From Sporolactobacillus shoreicorticis (GTDB lineage: Bacteria; Bacillota; Bacilli; Bacillales; Sporolactobacillaceae), in the NCBI RefSeq assembly GCF_024125445.1, contig NZ_JAMXWM010000015.1, positions 1 through 64,000 on the forward strand: a stretch of DNA of 64,000 nucleotides. Direction: 5' to 3'. Under the pieces are notes generated by a model. It did not search any database and was not told the DNA's origin. It saw nothing but the letters and a program-made list of their open reading frames with translations. This document shows positions 45,366 through 54,457 of this stretch, piece by piece. Position numbers and translations under genes: made by a program. Position 1 is the stretch's first letter. Every line of letters starts with the position of its first letter.

Positions 45366-46988
45366 TTAACTTGTATGCGCGGATTCTGAAAAATGTTCCT
45401 CTCTCGTTAATCGGCCATTCTGAAGCCAATAAATCTTGTTGAAACACTTTGCCAGAAAATAACGGTCATGACTCACCGCAAGTACGGTACCCGAAAATCG
45501 GTTTACGGCTTCTTCCAAAATTTCGCGCGACTCAATATCCAAATGGTTCGTCGGTTCATCAAGAACAAGCACATTGATCTTTTTCATCATTAAGTCAGCC
45601 AGACGGATACGTACACGTTCTCCTCCGCTCAGTGAACCGACTTTGCGGAAAACATCTGATCCATAAAACATAAACTTCGCCAGTTCATGTCTTGCCTCTC
45701 CTTCGGTCAATTGGGCATGCTCGCGAAAGACATCAATCACGCGTCGTTCCTTTTCCGCCTCCTGCTCAAACACATGCTGTGACAGGAGCCCGATATTCAA
45801 GTTTGTCCCATGATGAATGGCGCCGTGAATCGGCCTCCATTTTCTGAGTAAACAGTTTAATAGCGTCGTTTTCCCGGCACCATTAGGTCCTGCGACTGCC
45901 ACTCGATCGCGATAACGAATATCTAGATTCACATGTTCAAACAACGGTTTATGATTAAAACCTGCGGATAAATCCTTGCAGCTGAGTACGCGATTTCCCG
46001 TGCGGTTGCCATGCGCAAAATCAAGTGCCATCTTATCAGCCTCCATTTTCGGACGCTTCAGCCGTTCCATTCTGTCCAGCGCTTTTTCCATACTCTTTGC
46101 TCTTCGGTGCATGGCAGCGTTCGGCGGTTTTGCCTGATTGGCCCATTCTTTCAGTCGTTTAATTGCTTCTTTCATTTTCTTGATCTTCTTCTGCTGGTCT
46201 TCATAAGCAGCAAATTCATTCAGCAGCCGTTCTTGTTTTTCTTTAACAAAATCGGAGTAATTCCCCTTGTAAGCAATCATCTCGCCGTCATCAAGGTCAA
46301 GCACCTTATTCACGGTACGATCGAGAAAAAAGCGGTCATGAGAGACAAGCAGAACCGTTCCTTGATATTGCCTGATGTACTGCTCCAGCCACTCTAACGC
46401 CAGGATATCCAGATGGTTCGTCGGTTCATCAAGTAAAAGCAGATCAGGTTCCAGCAAGAGCTGAAGCGCGAGTCCGACCTTTGTTCGTTCGCCTCCGCTC
46501 AGCGAAGCAAACGGACGTCCCAACAGCGGCTTAATTTCAAGCCCTTCAGCAACTTGATCAATTTTATAATCTATTTCGTAGCCGCCCATTTCCTGAAACT
46601 GTTCTTGAACATGCGCATAATCTGCCAACAGCTTTTCAAGCCGCGCCTCACTCGCAGTTGCCAATGCCTTTTCCAGTGTTCTCATCTTTCTTTCTACTTT
46701 TCTACATTCTGAAAAAGCACTCATCAGTACTTCACGCGCCACACGCCCCTGCCCGTCGGGAAGCTGACGCAAATAGCCGATTGATGCGCCGTTTTTAATA
46801 GCGATCGCGCCTTGATCCGGCGTATCGATACGCGCGATTAAATGAAACAGGGTTGTTTTCCCGCTCCCGTTCGGCCCGACAACGGCAGCCTTTTCATTCT
46901 CCAGCACTGAAAAACTGACATCGTGCAGAATTTCATTTCCAGCAATATTTTTTCGTACATGATCTGCCTGGCATATCATCATTTTCAA
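45366..46988 (-). CDS. ABC-F family ATPase
   Basis: A 540-residue protein with two ABC domains and no membrane part, so a ribosome-acting ABC-F protein and not a transporter. Walker A motifs: GPNGSGKTTLFHL and GPNGAGKTTLLNC. Signatures: LSGGERTKVGLAL and LSGGERVRIRLADL. Walker B ends in LLLDEPTNHLDI twice. The linker between them is long, charged and basic (WANQAKPPNAAMHRRAKSMEKALDRMERLKRPKM). Such proteins either aid translation or protect ribosomes from antibiotics. The start is TTG at 46988 after AAGGA; in-frame ATGs at 46982 and 46979 are alternatives. The 120 bp upstream has a TCAATTA/TAATTGA repeat that could act in a leader. Confidence 0.9.
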   Translation of the reverse strand: MKMMICQADHVRKNIAGNEILHDVSFSVLENEKAAVVGPNGSGKTTLFHLIARIDTPDQGAIAIKNGASIGYLRQLPDGQGRVAREVLMSAFSECRKVERKMRTLEKALATASEARLEKLLADYAHVQEQFQEMGGYEIDYKIDQVAEGLEIKPLLGRPFASLSGGERTKVGLALQLLLEPDLLLLDEPTNHLDILALEWLEQYIRQYQGTVLLVSHDRFFLDRTVNKVLDLDDGEMIAYKGNYSDFVKEKQERLLNEFAAYEDQQKKIKKMKEAIKRLKEWANQAKPPNAAMHRRAKSMEKALDRMERLKRPKMEADKMALDFAHGNRTGNRVLSCKDLSAGFNHKPLFEHVNLDIRYRDRVAVAGPNGAGKTTLLNCLLRKWRPIHGAIHHGTNLNIGLLSQHVFEQEAEKERRVIDVFREHAQLTEGEARHELAKFMFYGSDVFRKVGSLSGGERVRIRLADLMMKKINVLVLDEPTNHLDIESREILEEAVNRFSGTVLAVSHDRYFLAKCFNKIYWLQNGRLTREEHFSESAHTS

Positions 46989-47270
46989 GTCACTTCCTTA
47001 TTTTTCTACATGCAAAAAATCCACAGGCGTATTTACCCATGGATGATTTCAATCTTGATTCAATTAAAAAAATAATTGAGTTCCGTTAGTGGGTCATGCG
47101 TCCATTCACAAAGCTATGCTGTTTTTTCTAAAAAAGGGCAGACTGATCCCTTGAAGAAAAATGCAGCAAAAATCGCGCGGATGATATAGAGAAATGACTT
47201 CAACTGAGCGCGACACTTCGTGATTAATGACAATTGACCCACCTCCTTTTCCTGCTTTATGAAAAGTTTA

Positions 47271-47616
47271 TCAGATTGATCGGTTAAGCGCAACAACGGA
47301 ATCAATTCCTTTTTCAATGCCGCCCTCCACTCCGCGGTCATAAAAAGAGTTCGGCCACTTGAGTACTTCTTCTCGGATTTCTTCCGGGAGTTCTTTCGCT
47401 TGGTCCATCAATTGATCCTCCTCTTTCTTGTTTAATTGAAGATAGGTTTCGAAAAATCCATTGATTATGCTTTCACGTGCTTCACTAGACGCATGCCGAT
47501 CATCTGCCTGATAAAGGGTACCGAACCTGCACACGTTCCTTTTTGGAGTAGTTTATCCTGCTCATGAGCGCGGCAACGGAAGGATTATTGCTGCGTATGA
47601 ATTTTCGCCAATTCAT
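47271..47616 (-). pseudogene. decayed Rpn/PD-(D/E)XK nuclease-transposase fragment
   Basis: Pieces of the C-terminal half of an Rpn family (recombination-promoting nuclease, YhgA-like) protein lie in three frames on the minus strand. NWRKFIRSNNPSVAALMSRINYSKKERVQV starts near 47616, then PFIRQMIGMRL, then SSEARESIINGFFETYLQLNKKEEDQL to 47271, ending in the typical GVEGGIEKGID repeat. The frame shifts twice, and the N-terminal nuclease domain is absent, so the gene is dead. It is the only trace of a mobile-type gene in the window. Confidence 0.75.
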
Positions 47617-47785
47617 TTTAGCAAACTTAAGCTTTGATGAAACGGAGTATAAAAAAGCTCACTTTCATCTCCAAAAATCATCAAACAGGCAGTAAATGAG
47701 CGAGACATAACCTATAGTTTTATATGCCTTCAAAAAAAGCGGATTTCTCCGCTCCTCATTCACCCTTCATTCACGCGTTTTTCCA

Positions 47786-48646
47786 TCAAGCATCCTTCTT
47801 ACGTACAAACAACCCAAACACATCCGTCGTCTCGACAATATTGGTAAAGGCACGCGGGTCTACTTCTTTGATGATTTGCTTCAACCGATACAACTCATAA
47901 CGAGTAAACACAATCATCAGCAAATCCTTATCCTTATTCGTATAGCCGCCCTTCGCCGATATTTTCGTAATTCCCCGATACATTTGGACGGATATCGCTT
48001 TTTGAAGTTCATTTGCTTGATCCGTAACCACCCATGCAGTCAGCTTTACATAACTTGTATGAATGGCATCAACGACACGGATGCTTACATAAAGCTGAAG
48101 CAACGTGTACAAAGCCCGGCGCCAACCGAACAGAAATCCAGCGGAAAGGATAATTACAGCATTAAGCGCGAACATGTAAAAACCGATCGGACGATCCTTG
48201 ACGCGGGTCAGAATCATTGCGATGATATCCATCCCACCGCAAGAAGCACCGAATTTAAGTGTTATTCCCGAGCCAATCGCTTGCACCACGCCGCCAAAGA
48301 CTGCGTTCAGCAAAATGTCATTGGTCAACGGATGAAGCGGGATAATCTCCATAAAGAGCGTTGTCAGAGCGACACTGATTGTGCTGTAAAAAGTAAAACG
48401 GCGCCCCACTTTAATCCAGCCGGCATAGATGACTGGGATATTCATTAAAAGGAGCAGAATCCCGGTACTTATATGAAAAGCGGTCGGCTCCAGCATTGAG
48501 TTAACGAGCTGGGCAATACCGGTAATTCCTCCGGCAAGCACCTTTGCAGGAATGAGAAATAAATTCAGAGCAGCCGCATTCAGCAGCGCCCCGATAATAA
48601 CAATCAATAATACTTTGAATTCCTGATAGAGTGATATCCCTTTCAT
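47786..48646 (-). CDS. YitT family membrane protein with DUF2179 domain (copy 2)
   Basis: A 286-residue paralogue of the protein at 4760-5740. It has five or six membrane segments (e.g. NLFLIPAKVLAGGITGIAQLV), then the DUF2179 domain with RGITKISAKGGYTNKDKDLL and the ending DPRAFTNIVETTDVFGLF. ATG at 48646 is chosen: GAAAGGAACG is upstream and the product then begins MKGISLYQEFK; the upstream extension to 48691 is unsupported. Lacks the extra C-terminal tail of copy 1. Function of the family is unsettled. Confidence 0.88.
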   Translation of the reverse strand: MKGISLYQEFKVLLIVIIGALLNAAALNLFLIPAKVLAGGITGIAQLVNSMLEPTAFHISTGILLLLMNIPVIYAGWIKVGRRFTFYSTISVALTTLFMEIIPLHPLTNDILLNAVFGGVVQAIGSGITLKFGASCGGMDIIAMILTRVKDRPIGFYMFALNAVIILSAGFLFGWRRALYTLLQLYVSIRVVDAIHTSYVKLTAWVVTDQANELQKAISVQMYRGITKISAKGGYTNKDKDLLMIVFTRYELYRLKQIIKEVDPRAFTNIVETTDVFGLFVRKKDA

Positions 48647-48822
48647 ATTGTCGTTCCTTTCAGAATGGCAGCTGATGTTTATCTCTTCCACCAGACAAAG
48701 CTACCGATTCACCATGTATTATTAACAAATTAACACATGGTCAACCAATGCTCAAACCTTTTTATGCATCATTTTTGTAAAAGATGCACAAGCTAAGAAA
48801 AACTTAATTTGGAGGATCGTTT

Positions 48823-49350
48823 ATGAAACGGACACGTTTGCTTCTTCTGCCCATCCTGATGCTTACGATGATGCTTCCACAAACCGGTCAAGCCACATCG
48901 GTCCACAATTCAATGGAGGCACCAGACCACAATTTCAAGCATCAGTGGCTGGTACAGGTTATTGACAAATACGCCCCCGCCGATCTTGCCCAGACGATGA
49001 AAAAGGATATGAATACACATCACCGCCTGATGGGTGAATGGCGCCAGAGCTCAGATTTCAAAAAACAGAAACAAAACTGCAAAAAAAAATGGGACAAACA
49101 AGCCAAGAAGATTCAGGCGATACAAAAAGAGCAGAAACAAGGAAAAATCTCAGCTGAGGAGGCCCATCAAAAAATTGCACGGCTGTTTCACCATGCTAAA
49201 TTTGGCGGCCGCCATCACGCGATGCATCACCTGAGAGCCGCAATCCAAAAAAATGATCGGCAAGCAATTGTCAAAACGTTGGAACAGATGGATCATCACA
49301 TTCAGCAAGCCAACAAACGCTTAACCAAAAAACTCGGTAAAACGGGCTGA
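48823..49350 (+). CDS. secreted, basic, His- and Lys-rich helical protein
   Basis: A 175-residue protein with a clear signal peptide (MKRTRLLLLPILMLTMMLPQ, cut probably after GQA near residue 24). The mature part is predicted almost all helical, with many Lys, Gln and His residues (KHQWLVQVIDKYAP, HHAKFGGRHHAMHHLRAAI, MDHHIQQANKRLTKKLG). GGAGGATC lies upstream of the ATG. It has a single cysteine. I recognise no family. The histidine clusters could bind metal or act as an acid-stress buffer, but nothing in the sequence proves it. Own terminator. Confidence 0.82.
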   Translation: MKRTRLLLLPILMLTMMLPQTGQATSVHNSMEAPDHNFKHQWLVQVIDKYAPADLAQTMKKDMNTHHRLMGEWRQSSDFKKQKQNCKKKWDKQAKKIQAIQKEQKQGKISAEEAHQKIARLFHHAKFGGRHHAMHHLRAAIQKNDRQAIVKTLEQMDHHIQQANKRLTKKLGKTG

Positions 49351-49369
49351 TCAAACAAAACCGCTATTC

Positions 49370-49412
49370 AAAAAACGGTGCAAATTCATCAGTTGAATTT
49401 ACACCGTTTTTT
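49370..49412 (+). terminator. terminator after the secreted protein gene
   Basis: AAAAAACGGTG (49370-49380) and CACCGTTTTTT (49402-49412) with further pairing inside (AATTC/GAATT). A and T runs flank both sides, so it may work in both directions. Confidence 0.85.
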
Positions 49413-49434
49413 ATTTATAGGTTTACTCCCAACA

Positions 49435-49899
49435 TTAAATGGAATAATGCTTTTTCACCGAGGGAAGTACAGTCACCGCTTGGATGGCTAGGCCAAGAAA
49501 GATGTAAAAAACATGGATAAACACAATGTCGTGCATAAGATAGGCTTCAATGGTAATCCATCCGATCAAAATGAAACCGATATAAAGCGAATGATTCCAT
49601 GCAGCGGAGGCTGAAGCATCAAATCGAATACGTTCACCAATAAACATCGGCTTTTCGAAGATCAGCAGAAATGCGATATAGATCGGATAGACACCCAGGA
49701 CAGAGAATAAGATGATACCCGGAATCAAAAATGAGTCAAAGACTGTGTACTTCAGCAGATATAACGGCATATGCAAAAGTGTACCGTCAGGCGACAAAAT
49801 TAACGCACCGCCGCCAAACACTGCGCCAATTCCAAGAAAAAGTTGTAAAATGATCAAAATGAAGCAAGAAACGGTTTTTCCATTGTTCGTTCTGGTCAT
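49435..49899 (-). CDS. unknown four-helix membrane protein in a TetR operon
   Basis: A 154-residue protein with four clear membrane segments (about residues 10-32, 47-80, 105-120, 125-145). I do not recognise a family. It lies 24 bp after the TetR gene with GGAGG before its ATG, so it is the second gene of an autoregulated TetR operon and is likely the main target of the regulator. Role in drug or fatty-acid stress would be usual for such pairs, but this is inference. Confidence 0.75.
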   Translation of the reverse strand: MTRTNNGKTVSCFILIILQLFLGIGAVFGGGALILSPDGTLLHMPLYLLKYTVFDSFLIPGIILFSVLGVYPIYIAFLLIFEKPMFIGERIRFDASASAAWNHSLYIGFILIGWITIEAYLMHDIVFIHVFYIFLGLAIQAVTVLPSVKKHYSI

Positions 49900-49923
49900 G
49901 ATAAATCCTCCAATGCCTTGTTT

Positions 49924-50529
49924 TTAATTGCGAATTTCAAGTCCTCGAAACAAATAGTCTGCACTTGCCATCATCATGGCGGCCAGTTCGGCATGTTCTT
50001 CGGCTGTCGTGCAATGTGCATACTGCATACTGAGCATGAGTTGTTCATTGTTGAAAAGCGTTGCAATGAGCTCCTTCTCACATCCCTTGATTTTTCCCTT
50101 CCGCTCCATGAGTGTAAGTACTGAAACATAATAAGCGACATTTTCCCGAATAAGTTCTTTCTTAAATATCTCTGCGGCTTTTTCGTTATAGAAGTGTTCG
50201 GAAAAAATGATTCTCGCCATCTGTGTCCATGTTTTATTGATCTTCTTGCCATAAGCCCTGATCAAGGATTGAAAGAGTTCAACCGCATTCATTTGATCAA
50301 GCATCCGCTCAATTTGCACTAAGGGCGGACGAGACACATCCAGTGTTCGAGCAAATGTTTCACAAATATCATCCATGATCGCTTTTTTTCCGCTGTAATG
50401 GTTGTAAATTGAGCTTCCCTTTATCCCGACTCGTTCGGCAAGATCACGCATCGATACCCCATTAAATCCACTAATGGAGAAAAGCTCCAGAGCACAGGCA
50501 AATATTTTCTGTTTTGTCGACATAAGCAT
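49924..50529 (-). CDS. TetR family transcriptional regulator
   Basis: A 201-residue repressor. The N-terminal helix-turn-helix is textbook: FSISGFNGVSMRDLAERVGIKGSSIYNHYSGKKAIMDDI (about residues 18-56). The C-terminal ligand domain is unassigned. ATG at 50529 is preferred since AGGTGAT, the 3' part of the ribosome binding consensus, is 8 nt away; ATG at 50523 is the alternative. The promoter and a palindrome over the transcription start are directly upstream, so it very likely represses itself and the following membrane protein. Confidence 0.9.
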   Translation of the reverse strand: MLMSTKQKIFACALELFSISGFNGVSMRDLAERVGIKGSSIYNHYSGKKAIMDDICETFARTLDVSRPPLVQIERMLDQMNAVELFQSLIRAYGKKINKTWTQMARIIFSEHFYNEKAAEIFKKELIRENVAYYVSVLTLMERKGKIKGCEKELIATLFNNEQLMLSMQYAHCTTAEEHAELAAMMMASADYLFRGLEIRN

Positions 50530-50539
50530 CACCATCACC

Positions 50540-50590
50540 TAACGATCGTTCGTTATCTTGATTATACATAAATATTTGTCTTCCAGTCAA
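50540..50590 (-). promoter_or_regulatory. TetR operon promoter and operator
   Basis: On the minus strand TTGACT (50585-50590), 18-bp spacer, TATAAT (50561-50566). Immediately downstream is TAACGA-ACGA-TCGTTA (50540-50555), a perfect dyad with 6-bp arms that covers the transcription start, the usual place for a TetR operator. Confidence 0.75.
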
Positions 50591-50633
50591 TTCCGATTCA
50601 AAAAATTTACAATTATTTAAAATTCAGCAAATG

Positions 50634-50663
50634 AAAAACCGTCCGTTCGATGTGAACGGGCGG
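50634..50663 (-). terminator. terminator of nifJ
   Basis: On the minus strand CCGCCCGTTC and GAACGGACGG form a 10-bp stem (one wobble pair) with a 5-nt loop, then TTTTT. Confidence 0.85.
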
Positions 50664-50676
50664 CTAGAATCAATTA

Positions 50677-53600
50677 TTATTTTTTCAATGCTGCAAGGCT
50701 CTCTTTGATTTTTTCTTCCTGTCCGGTTAATCGAGCGTAGTGGAAAAATCGTTTTTCCGCATCTTGCTTCGTCTTTTCAAATAATTGATCGGCGATTTGC
50801 GGATTCACCTTCTTCAAGGCAGAAAAACGTGTCTGTGTCATCATAAAATCAGTTAATTGATCAAATTGTGGCCGCTTAAAATCAAGCTGCATCGCTGGCT
50901 CTCCTTTGAGCTCACGCTCAGGATCATAGCGGTAAAGTGACCAGTATCCAGATTTGACAGCATCCGTTGCTTCTGCAAGCGCATGGGTCAATCCGCCGCG
51001 CAAGCCATGCGAGATACAAGGCGTATAGGCAATAACAACGGATGGTCCGGGATAGCGTTCCGCCTCCATCAGTGCCTTGATGGTCTGCATTTTGTTCGCG
51101 CCCGAGGCAATTTGTGCGACATAAACATGACCATAATTGATCGCCATCATGCCTAAATCCTTTTTCGCCGTTCGCTTGCCACCGGCGGCAAATTGAGCAA
51201 TCGCAGCCGTCGGTGTCGCCTTCGACGATTGTCCGCCTGTATTGGCATAGACCTCATTATCCGTAATCAGTATGTTGACATCCGCACCGCTGGCAATGAC
51301 ATGATCGATCCCGCCAAAGTCAATATCATACGCCCAGCCATCGCCGCCAATAATCCATTGGCTTGTTTTAATGAAAAGATCACGTTCTTGATAAAGGGCT
51401 TCAAGCAACGGCAGATGTTCTTTTTCCTGAAGTATTCCAAATGCAAGTTGTTCCGCGCGTTTCCGCGTCGCTTCGCTTTCGTTCATCTGCTCGATCCATT
51501 CATTCATCAAACGCTTTAAGTGGTCACTGACTTCATCGCACTGCATGGCTTGTTTCATTTGCCCAGCCAGACGTGCACGCCTGGTATCACGCGCAAGTTT
51601 CATCCCGAGACCAAATTCAGCATTATCTTCGAAAAGGGAGTTAGACCAGGCAGGTCCATGTCCCTGCTGATTAGTCGTATAGGGAACAACCGGACTGGAT
51701 GCTCCCCATATGGATGAGCAACCGGTCGCATTCGCGATCATCATCCGGTCGCCGAAGAGCTGTGTCAATAATTTTATATAAGGCGTTTCGCCGCAGCCGG
51801 AGCAAGCGCCTGAGAATTCCAGCAGCGGCTGTTCGAATTGGGATCCTTGAATCGTTGCCTTCTTCACCGGATTGGTTTTTGCCTTCAGGGTCATCGCGAA
51901 GGCCCAATTGACTGCCTGATCCTGCTGCGATTCCGCCGGCCGCATGAGCAGTGCTTTTCCCATCTTCGGACAGGCTTCAACACATAATCCGCAGCCGGTA
52001 CAGTCCGCAACCGAAACTTGAATACGATAGTTCAGTCCGTCCGCGCCGCGCATGGTCCGACCAATAAAGCCTTCCGGGGCTTTCTCCATCTCTTCTCCAT
52101 CGGCGAGGAACGGACGAATCGCTGCATGTGGACAAACGAACGCGCATTGATTGCAATTGATGCAGAACTTCGGATCCCATTCCGGGACCTGCAAAGCAAC
52201 ATTTCGCTTCTCATAGGCAGATGTGCCGAGCGGCATACTGCCGTCCGCCATATTTTCCTTGAGCAGCGTGCTCACTTTAATTTTGCCGCCCTCTTCGCGA
52301 TTCAGCGGCTTCAAAATATTCATGACATAATCCGGCTGCCTCTTATCCGAACTTAGCCGCATTGACTTTGGCTTCATATCCACTTTGCCCCATTGCCGCG
52401 GAATCGTTACCTCATGAAGCAAGTCCACCGTTTGATTGATCGCGTCCACGTTCAACTGTGCGATCGTCATCGACTTGCGCCCATAAGTTTTTATGGCGGA
52501 TTGTCGCAACCACTCAATGGCCTGATCAAAAGGAACAATATCGGTTAATTTGAAAAAAGCGGTCTGCATGATTGTATTAATTCTGCGCCCAAGACCGATT
52601 TTCCCGGCAAGCCCGATCGCATTAATTGTATAGAAACGAATGTTATGCTTAGCCAAATAACCCTTCATTGAATTTGGTAAATGAGCGTTCAATTGTTCAT
52701 CGTCCCAGATCGTGTTGAGCAGGAACGTGCCTCCCGGCTTCAAACCCCTGAGCAGATCATAGGAACGTAAATAAGAAGATGTATGGCAGGCAATAAAATC
52801 CGCATGTGCAACCAAATAGGCCGATTTGATCGGCTGATCGCCGAAACGCAGATGAGAGATTGTCAGACCGCCTGATTTCTTCGAATCATAAGAAAAGTAG
52901 CCCTGAACACGGAGATTCGTATGATTGCCGATTAATTTGATCGACGCTTTATTTGCTCCGACCGTACCGTCGGAGCCGAAGCCCCAGAACTTCGCTTGAA
53001 AGGTCCCCTTTGGCGTCAAATCCAGACTTGGAAAAGCCGTAAGCGACAGGTGTGTTACATCGTCATCGATACCGATTGTGAATCGCTTCTTCAGATGCGC
53101 GCTGTCAAGATGTGCGTATACGGCTAAGATGTCCGATGGAGTCACATCCTTAGAACCAAGCCCATAGCGCCCACCGATAATGCGCGGATGGCGGACACTT
53201 TCATACAAGGCGCTCTGCACATCAAGAAGCAACGGCTCACCTGATGCGCCTGGTTCCTTTGTTCGATCCAGAACCGCAATCGTTTCAACGGTTCTCGGAA
53301 GCTTTTCCAGAAGCTTCTCCGTTGGAAACGGACGATATAAATGAATCGAAAGCAAGCCTACTTTCTCACCTTGTTCGGTCAGATAATCAATCGTCTGCTC
53401 TATGACCGAAGTTACAGAGCCCATTGCCACGAGCACACGGGTCGCATCCGACGCTCCATAGTAATTGACTAAATCATAATGCGTGCCTCTGAGCTTATTT
53501 ATTTCATCCATATAATGAGCAACAATTCCCGAAACTCGATCATAATAACTGTTGACCGCTTCCCGCTGCTGAAAGAAGAGGTCGGGACTCTGGCTCGATC

Positions 53601-54246
53601 CGGTTGCTATCGGATGATTTGGGCTCATGCCTCTCCGGCGAAACGCGGCTGCCGCATCGTCATTGAGCAGTCGTTTAAAATCAGCATAATCAATCACATC
53701 GATTTTCTGAATCTCATGGCTCGTGCGAAATCCGTCGAAAAAATTGATAAAAGGGACCGATGCCTCAACGGTAGCGAGATGAGCAACGGCAGACAGATCC
53801 ATAACTTCCTGAACACTGCCTTCTGCAAGCATGGCGAAGCCGGTAGCGCGTGTCGCCATGACATCTGAATGATCGCCAAAAATGCAGAGCGCATTGGAGC
53901 TGACTGCGCGCGCTGCAACATTAAAGACAGCCGGCAACAGTTCACCGGCAATTTTATACATATTCGGAATCATCAACAGCAGCCCTTGTGATGATGTATA
54001 GGTGGACGTAAATGTTCCTGTTTTTAATGAACCGTGAACTGCCCCGGATGCACCTGCCTCCGACTGCATTTCAACAACACGAACCGGACTGCCAAAGATA
54101 TTCTTTTTGCCTTGAACGGACCACTCATCGACCATTTCGGCCATGGGTGAGCTTGGTGTAATTGGATAGATGGCCGCTACCTCGGTGAACGCATAAGATA
54201 CATATGCGGCCGCCGTATTGCCGTCCATCGTTTTTTTATTGGTCAT
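50677..54246 (-). CDS. nifJ: pyruvate:ferredoxin (flavodoxin) oxidoreductase
   Basis: A 1189-residue single-chain enzyme that splits pyruvate to acetyl-CoA and CO2 and passes electrons to ferredoxin or flavodoxin. Domains in order: pyrimidine-binding domain (MDGNTAAAYVSYAFTEVAAIYPITPSSPMAE), gamma domain, an 8Fe-8S ferredoxin insert with CINCNQCAFVCPH and CTGCGLCVEACP, then the TPP-binding C-terminal domain with the FSGACSGCGETPYIK cysteines. All cluster motifs are intact. It indicates an anaerobic route for pyruvate. A small dyad upstream (54269-54285) might be a redox-regulator site. Monocistronic. Confidence 0.97.
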   Translation of the reverse strand: MTNKKTMDGNTAAAYVSYAFTEVAAIYPITPSSPMAEMVDEWSVQGKKNIFGSPVRVVEMQSEAGASGAVHGSLKTGTFTSTYTSSQGLLLMIPNMYKIAGELLPAVFNVAARAVSSNALCIFGDHSDVMATRATGFAMLAEGSVQEVMDLSAVAHLATVEASVPFINFFDGFRTSHEIQKIDVIDYADFKRLLNDDAAAAFRRRGMSPNHPIATGSSQSPDLFFQQREAVNSYYDRVSGIVAHYMDEINKLRGTHYDLVNYYGASDATRVLVAMGSVTSVIEQTIDYLTEQGEKVGLLSIHLYRPFPTEKLLEKLPRTVETIAVLDRTKEPGASGEPLLLDVQSALYESVRHPRIIGGRYGLGSKDVTPSDILAVYAHLDSAHLKKRFTIGIDDDVTHLSLTAFPSLDLTPKGTFQAKFWGFGSDGTVGANKASIKLIGNHTNLRVQGYFSYDSKKSGGLTISHLRFGDQPIKSAYLVAHADFIACHTSSYLRSYDLLRGLKPGGTFLLNTIWDDEQLNAHLPNSMKGYLAKHNIRFYTINAIGLAGKIGLGRRINTIMQTAFFKLTDIVPFDQAIEWLRQSAIKTYGRKSMTIAQLNVDAINQTVDLLHEVTIPRQWGKVDMKPKSMRLSSDKRQPDYVMNILKPLNREEGGKIKVSTLLKENMADGSMPLGTSAYEKRNVALQVPEWDPKFCINCNQCAFVCPHAAIRPFLADGEEMEKAPEGFIGRTMRGADGLNYRIQVSVADCTGCGLCVEACPKMGKALLMRPAESQQDQAVNWAFAMTLKAKTNPVKKATIQGSQFEQPLLEFSGACSGCGETPYIKLLTQLFGDRMMIANATGCSSIWGASSPVVPYTTNQQGHGPAWSNSLFEDNAEFGLGMKLARDTRRARLAGQMKQAMQCDEVSDHLKRLMNEWIEQMNESEATRKRAEQLAFGILQEKEHLPLLEALYQERDLFIKTSQWIIGGDGWAYDIDFGGIDHVIASGADVNILITDNEVYANTGGQSSKATPTAAIAQFAAGGKRTAKKDLGMMAINYGHVYVAQIASGANKMQTIKALMEAERYPGPSVVIAYTPCISHGLRGGLTHALAEATDAVKSGYWSLYRYDPERELKGEPAMQLDFKRPQFDQLTDFMMTQTRFSALKKVNPQIADQLFEKTKQDAEKRFFHYARLTGQEEKIKESLAALKK

Positions 54247-54268
54247 TTTTTCTCCCTCTCCATCAATT

Positions 54269-54285
54269 CGTGTAAATTGAACACG
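54269..54285 (-). promoter_or_regulatory. dyad upstream of nifJ
   Basis: CGTGT-AAATTGA-ACACG, 5-bp arms and a 7-bp spacer, about 30 bp upstream of the nifJ start codon. It faintly resembles a Rex (NADH-sensing) site, which has GTGAA and TTCAC arms, but the match is partial. Confidence 0.25.
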
Positions 54286-54390
54286 TCTCTGATAAAGCCG
54301 CTTATTTCTGAATGGATTCTTATCTATTTTAGCGCTTCATAAGCAGAAACGAGCAGATGTGCTGTGATAAAAATCGCACAATTTATAAAA

Positions 54391-54433
54391 ATAAAGACCG
54401 TTTTCCGAAACGATCCGGAAAACAGTCTTTATA
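54391..54433 (-). terminator. terminator of the ABC-2 exporter operon
   Basis: ATAAAGAC-GTTTTCC and GGAAAAC-GTCTTTAT pair over about 16 bp with one mismatch. It lies 25 bp beyond the stop of the last permease gene. Confidence 0.82.
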
Positions 54434-54457
54434 AACACCTTCATATTCATCAATCTG

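Noticed and set aside
47114-47341. 75-codon minus-strand frame before the ABC-F gene
   Set aside because: It overlaps the Rpn relic in a different frame, has no family match and lacks a convincing ribosome binding site.
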